From Chloroflexota bacterium (GTDB taxonomy: Bacteria > Chloroflexota > Limnocylindria > P2-11E), in the NCBI GenBank assembly GCA_013695575.1, contig JACDAF010000013.1, positions 1-15,861 on the forward strand: a DNA stretch of 15,861 nt. The letters are read 5' to 3'. Below, piece after piece: positions 13,741 through 15,861 of this stretch. The position numbers and the translations under genes are program-made. Every line of letters begins with the position of its first letter. The first letter of the stretch is position 1. The notes beneath the pieces are model-generated. The model saw only the letters and a program-made list of their open reading frames with translations. It was not told where the DNA came from and searched no databases.

Positions 13741-14765
13741 CCTGCGAGCAGGTCCTTCACGATGTCGCGCTCGCGCTCGAGCTCGGCGATCGTGGCCGCG
13801 ATCCTTGCCTCTGCGAAAGCGTTCAAGGTGATCCCCTGCACGATCTCGAATGCTCCGCCACCCGCCCGACCAAGTGCGCGACACGGGAACGACGACACGA
13901 TGCCGGCGGGGACGCCGTAGCTGCCATCCGAGACGACCGCGAGGCTCGTCCAGTCGTCGCGAGGCGTCCCTTCGACGAGCCCGCGGACGTGGTCGACGAT
14001 CGCCTGCGCCGCGGAGAACGCGCTGGACGCGCCACGGGCCGCGATGACGGCCGCGCCACGCTGCTGCACCGCGGGGATGAACTCCGTCTCGAGCCAGGCG
14101 CTGTCGATCGCGTCCGCCGCCTTGCGACCGCTGATCTCGGCGTTCGTGAAGTCCGGATACAGGGTCGCGCTGTGGTTTCCCCAGATCGCGAGCTTCTTCA
14201 CCTCGCGGACGCGCGTCCCGGCCTTTTCCGCGAGGAGCGAACGGGCTCGGTTGTGGTCCAGTCGCGTGAGTGCGGTCCACCGGTCGTCGGGCACGCCCGC
14301 TCCGGCGGCGTGCCGCGCGATGAGGCAGTTCGTGTTGCAGGGGTTCCCGACCACGACGACTCGCACCTCCTTCGAGGCATGCCGGGCGATGGCCTGGCCC
14401 TCCTCGACGAAGATCGGCCCGTTCTTCCGGATGAGATCGCCCCGCTCCATGCCTGGGCCGCGCGGCACGCTCCCGACCAGGAGCACCCAGTCGGCGCTCG
14501 CGTGCGACTCGGCGCGATCGGCGCTCGCCCTGACCTGGGATAGCAACGGGTAGGCGCCGTCCTGGAGCTCCATCACGACGCCTGCGGCCTTGCTGATCAT
14601 TGGCGGGATGTCGAAGAGGCGCAGGTCCACCTGGGTGTCCCCGCCGAACATCTCGCCCGCCGCGATCCGCGGCAGCAGCGCGTACGCCACCTGACCCGTC
14701 GCGCCGGTCACAACGACCCGGACGGGCCTCGTTCCTCGGTCGGGCAAAGCCCGCCCATCGGTCAT
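13737..14765 (-). CDS. mdh: Malate dehydrogenase (NAD-type, cytosolic-like family)
   Basis: A 342-residue enzyme that interconverts malate and oxaloacetate in the TCA cycle. The nucleotide-binding loop is GATGQVAY at 21-28, and D52 in LFDIP ends the second strand, a feature favouring NAD over NADP. Further marks are MELQDGAYPLL (65-75), VPRGPGMERGDLI (100-112) with substrate-binding R102 and R108, VVGNPCNTN (139-147), TRLDHNRA (167-174) with catalytic D170 and R173, and IWGNHSATLYPDF (194-206) with catalytic H198. These patterns match the long, cytosolic/plastid-like malate dehydrogenase group rather than the short lactate-dehydrogenase-like bacterial type. The ATG at 14765 follows a GGAG-rich leader. 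The stop overlaps that of the convergent plus-strand gene. It lies 42 bases after the Rid gene, downstream of isocitrate dehydrogenase, consistent with a TCA-cycle operon. Confidence 0.95.
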   Translation of the reverse strand: MTDGRALPDRGTRPVRVVVTGATGQVAYALLPRIAAGEMFGGDTQVDLRLFDIPPMISKAAGVVMELQDGAYPLLSQVRASADRAESHASADWVLLVGSVPRGPGMERGDLIRKNGPIFVEEGQAIARHASKEVRVVVVGNPCNTNCLIARHAAGAGVPDDRWTALTRLDHNRARSLLAEKAGTRVREVKKLAIWGNHSATLYPDFTNAEISGRKAADAIDSAWLETEFIPAVQQRGAAVIAARGASSAFSAAQAIVDHVRGLVEGTPRDDWTSLAVVSDGSYGVPAGIVSSFPCRALGRAGGGAFEIVQGITLNAFAEARIAATIAELERERDIVKDLLAG

Positions 14766-14772
14766 CCTCTTC

Positions 14773-14795
14773 GCTCCGCCGGCTCCGCCTGCTCC
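14773..14795 (-). repeat. Three 9-base repeats in the mdh leader
   Basis: GCTCCGCCG, GCTCCGCCT and GCTCC lie in tandem with a 9-base period. On the coding (minus) strand this gives three GGAG-type ribosome-binding cores shortly before the mdh ATG. It may strengthen or buffer translation initiation, or be simple slippage. Confidence 0.5.
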
Positions 14796-14807
14796 ACTCC
14801 GAGGGAG

Positions 14808-15233
14808 CTACCCAATGGAATCGTCCTTGCCGCCGTACACCGCTTCCGCTTCGATCTCGACGAGGATGCGCGGGTCGATGAAGTCGCACTTCACGATCGT
14901 CGTGGCGGGGCGGATGTCGCGAAAGATCTCCCCGTGCAGCACGGCGACGCCCTCGATATTGCCGACCTCGCTCACGTACACGCGCGTCATGATCACGTCG
15001 TTGAACGAGGACCCGTACGCCTCGAGCGCCTCACGGATGATCTCGAGCGCGCGGCGGGTCTGCTCGGTGATGCCGCCCGAGACGGGGACGCCGTTCTCGT
15101 CGAGACCGGCGGTGCCCGCGACGCGGATCACCTTGCCGTGCCGCACCGCGCGGGAGTAGCCGAACTGGAACTCGAAGCGCGTCTTGGTGCTGTGGAGGAA
15201 CCGAAGCGGGTTGTTGGGGTCGCGCTCCGGCAT
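14808..15233 (-). CDS. RidA-family (YjgF/UK114) protein without the key arginine
   Basis: A 141-residue protein of the Rid family. Canonical RidA hydrolyses reactive enamine/imine intermediates. The fold is recognised from VIRVAGTAGLDENG (35-48), the helix TEQTRRALEIIREALEAYG, DVIMTRVYVSEV (79-90) and the C-terminal RILVEIEAEAV (122-132). Canonical RidA has PARS with an essential arginine that binds the substrate carboxylate; this protein reads PATT at 109-112, with threonine 111 in that place. E127 of the VEIE segment is kept. It therefore belongs to another Rid subgroup and may not be an imine deaminase. The ATG at 15233 lies four bases beyond the isocitrate dehydrogenase stop, so the two are surely cotranscribed. 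Family secure, activity unknown. Confidence 0.9.
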   Translation of the reverse strand: MPERDPNNPLRFLHSTKTRFEFQFGYSRAVRHGKVIRVAGTAGLDENGVPVSGGITEQTRRALEIIREALEAYGSSFNDVIMTRVYVSEVGNIEGVAVLHGEIFRDIRPATTIVKCDFIDPRILVEIEAEAVYGGKDDSIG

Positions 15234-15237
15234 CCGC

Positions 15238-15861
15238 CTAGGCCTTCATCCGGCGGATGACGGCATCCGCGAACTCCCCGGTGCCTACGGCGCTCGGATC
15301 GTCACGATCCGCCTTCAGGTCGTACGTCACGTCCTTGCCTTCCCTCACAGTGTCGGCGATCGCGCGCTCGAGCCGGTCGCCCGCCTCGCGCTCCCCGATG
15401 TGGCGCAGCATGAGGACCCCCGCCAGCATGAGCGCCATCGGGTTGACCTTGTTCTGCCCAGCGTACTTCGGCGCCGAGCCGTGGATCGCCTCGAACACCG
15501 CGACGCCGTTCTCGCCGATGTTTGCGCCCGGCGCAACTCCGAGGCCCCCGGCGAGACCCGCCACCAGGTCGCTCACGATGTCCCCGTACAGATTCGGGAG
15601 GACGAGGACATCGTAGAGCTCCGGCTTCTGCACGAGCTGCATGCACATGTTGTCGACGATGCGGTCCTCGAACTCGATCCCGGGGTACTCGGTCGCGACG
15701 TCGCGCGCGACGCGGAGGAACAGCCCGTCGGCGAACTTCATGATGTTCGCCTTGTGGACCGCCGTGACCTTCCTGCGCCCGTTCGCGCGCGCGTACTCGA
15801 AGGCGAACCTGACGATCCGCCGTGAGCCGAACTCGCTGATGTACTTGATCGCGATCGCGGC
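15238..15861 (-). CDS. icd: Isocitrate dehydrogenase, C-terminal part (5' end outside the window)
   Basis: The last 207 codons of an isocitrate/isopropylmalate dehydrogenase family gene; the start lies beyond 15861. The partial protein runs through KYISEFGSRRIVRFAFEYA, then VHKANIMKFADG with the conserved catalytic lysine, PNLYGDIVSD with metal-binding aspartates, and HGSAPKYAGQNKVNP, the cofactor loop. VTYDLK and EFADAVIRRM near the end match the E. coli-type isocitrate dehydrogenase rather than isopropylmalate dehydrogenase. The enzyme converts isocitrate to 2-oxoglutarate. The KY pair in the cofactor loop points to NADP use, though one later NADP residue is changed (see findings). It leads the icd-rid-mdh set in this window, with only four bases before the Rid gene. 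An ATG at 15741 lies inside the gene and is not its start. Confidence 0.93.
   Translation of the reverse strand, partial: AAIAIKYISEFGSRRIVRFAFEYARANGRRKVTAVHKANIMKFADGLFLRVARDVATEYPGIEFEDRIVDNMCMQLVQKPELYDVLVLPNLYGDIVSDLVAGLAGGLGVAPGANIGENGVAVFEAIHGSAPKYAGQNKVNPMALMLAGVLMLRHIGEREAGDRLERAIADTVREGKDVTYDLKADRDDPSAVGTGEFADAVIRRMKA

Noticed and set aside
13093..14889. A 598-codon minus-strand open frame over mdh
   Set aside because: It runs in a different frame across the clear malate dehydrogenase and the opposite-strand gene, with Arg/Gly-rich low-complexity translation. It is a shadow.
1..15861. CRISPR array, transposon, prophage, tRNA or rRNA
   Set aside because: No regularly spaced repeats, transposase or integrase motifs, long terminal inverted repeats, or RNA-gene signatures were seen. 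All sizeable genes are core metabolism, regulation or signalling.

Overview
This is a GC-rich, gene-dense bacterial chromosome segment with many GTG starts and frequent 1-4 base overlaps between neighbouring genes. No phage, transposon, CRISPR, rRNA or tRNA signal was seen. Three features suggest an aerobic, high-GC member of the Chloroflexota (Limnocylindria-like) or a neighbouring terrabacterial phylum: a menaquinol-type cytochrome bc complex with split cytochrome b and a fused diheme cytochrome c, a mycobacterial Sdh1-like succinate dehydrogenase, and a long GAF/HD-GYP/GGDEF sensor. The taxonomic assignment is inference only.

Layout. Positions 1-2882 (+) hold a complex III operon: the end of a cytochrome b6-like gene, a subunit IV-like gene with extra membrane helices, a Rieske protein, a membrane-anchored diheme cytochrome c and a 36-residue single-helix peptide. 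A four-helix membrane protein of unknown function follows (2861-3382). Positions 3492-4142 (-) hold three small coupled genes: a double zinc-ribbon protein, a 35-residue basic peptide and a GGPFDG-type protein. Positions 4282-5840 (-) hold a LysR-type regulator coupled to a phospholipid acyltransferase. The regulator diverges from the succinate dehydrogenase genes sdhC-sdhA-sdhB (5887-9448, +), and a LysR-box-like inverted repeat overlaps its start codon. A possible two-helix mini-protein follows sdhB.

Positions 9707-12949 (+) encode a 1080-residue membrane sensor with three GAF-like domains, a degenerate HD-GYP domain and an apparently intact GGDEF domain. The next gene (about 12952-13740, +) has no canonical start codon at its apparent 5' end. 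It meets the malate dehydrogenase gene tail to tail, sharing a CTAG tetramer. The window closes with a minus-strand set: isocitrate dehydrogenase (cut by the window edge), a Rid-family protein and malate dehydrogenase.

Together the region covers electron flow and the TCA cycle. Isocitrate, succinate and malate dehydrogenases feed NAD(P)H and quinol, and complex III oxidises quinol and passes electrons to its diheme cytochrome. I see no clear new defence or mobile system. The most interesting items are the tiny membrane peptides beside complexes II and III, the coupled zinc-ribbon/micro-gene trio, the non-catalytic-looking HD-GYP domain, the Cys/His-rich SdhC, and two reading frames that seem to need non-canonical starts.
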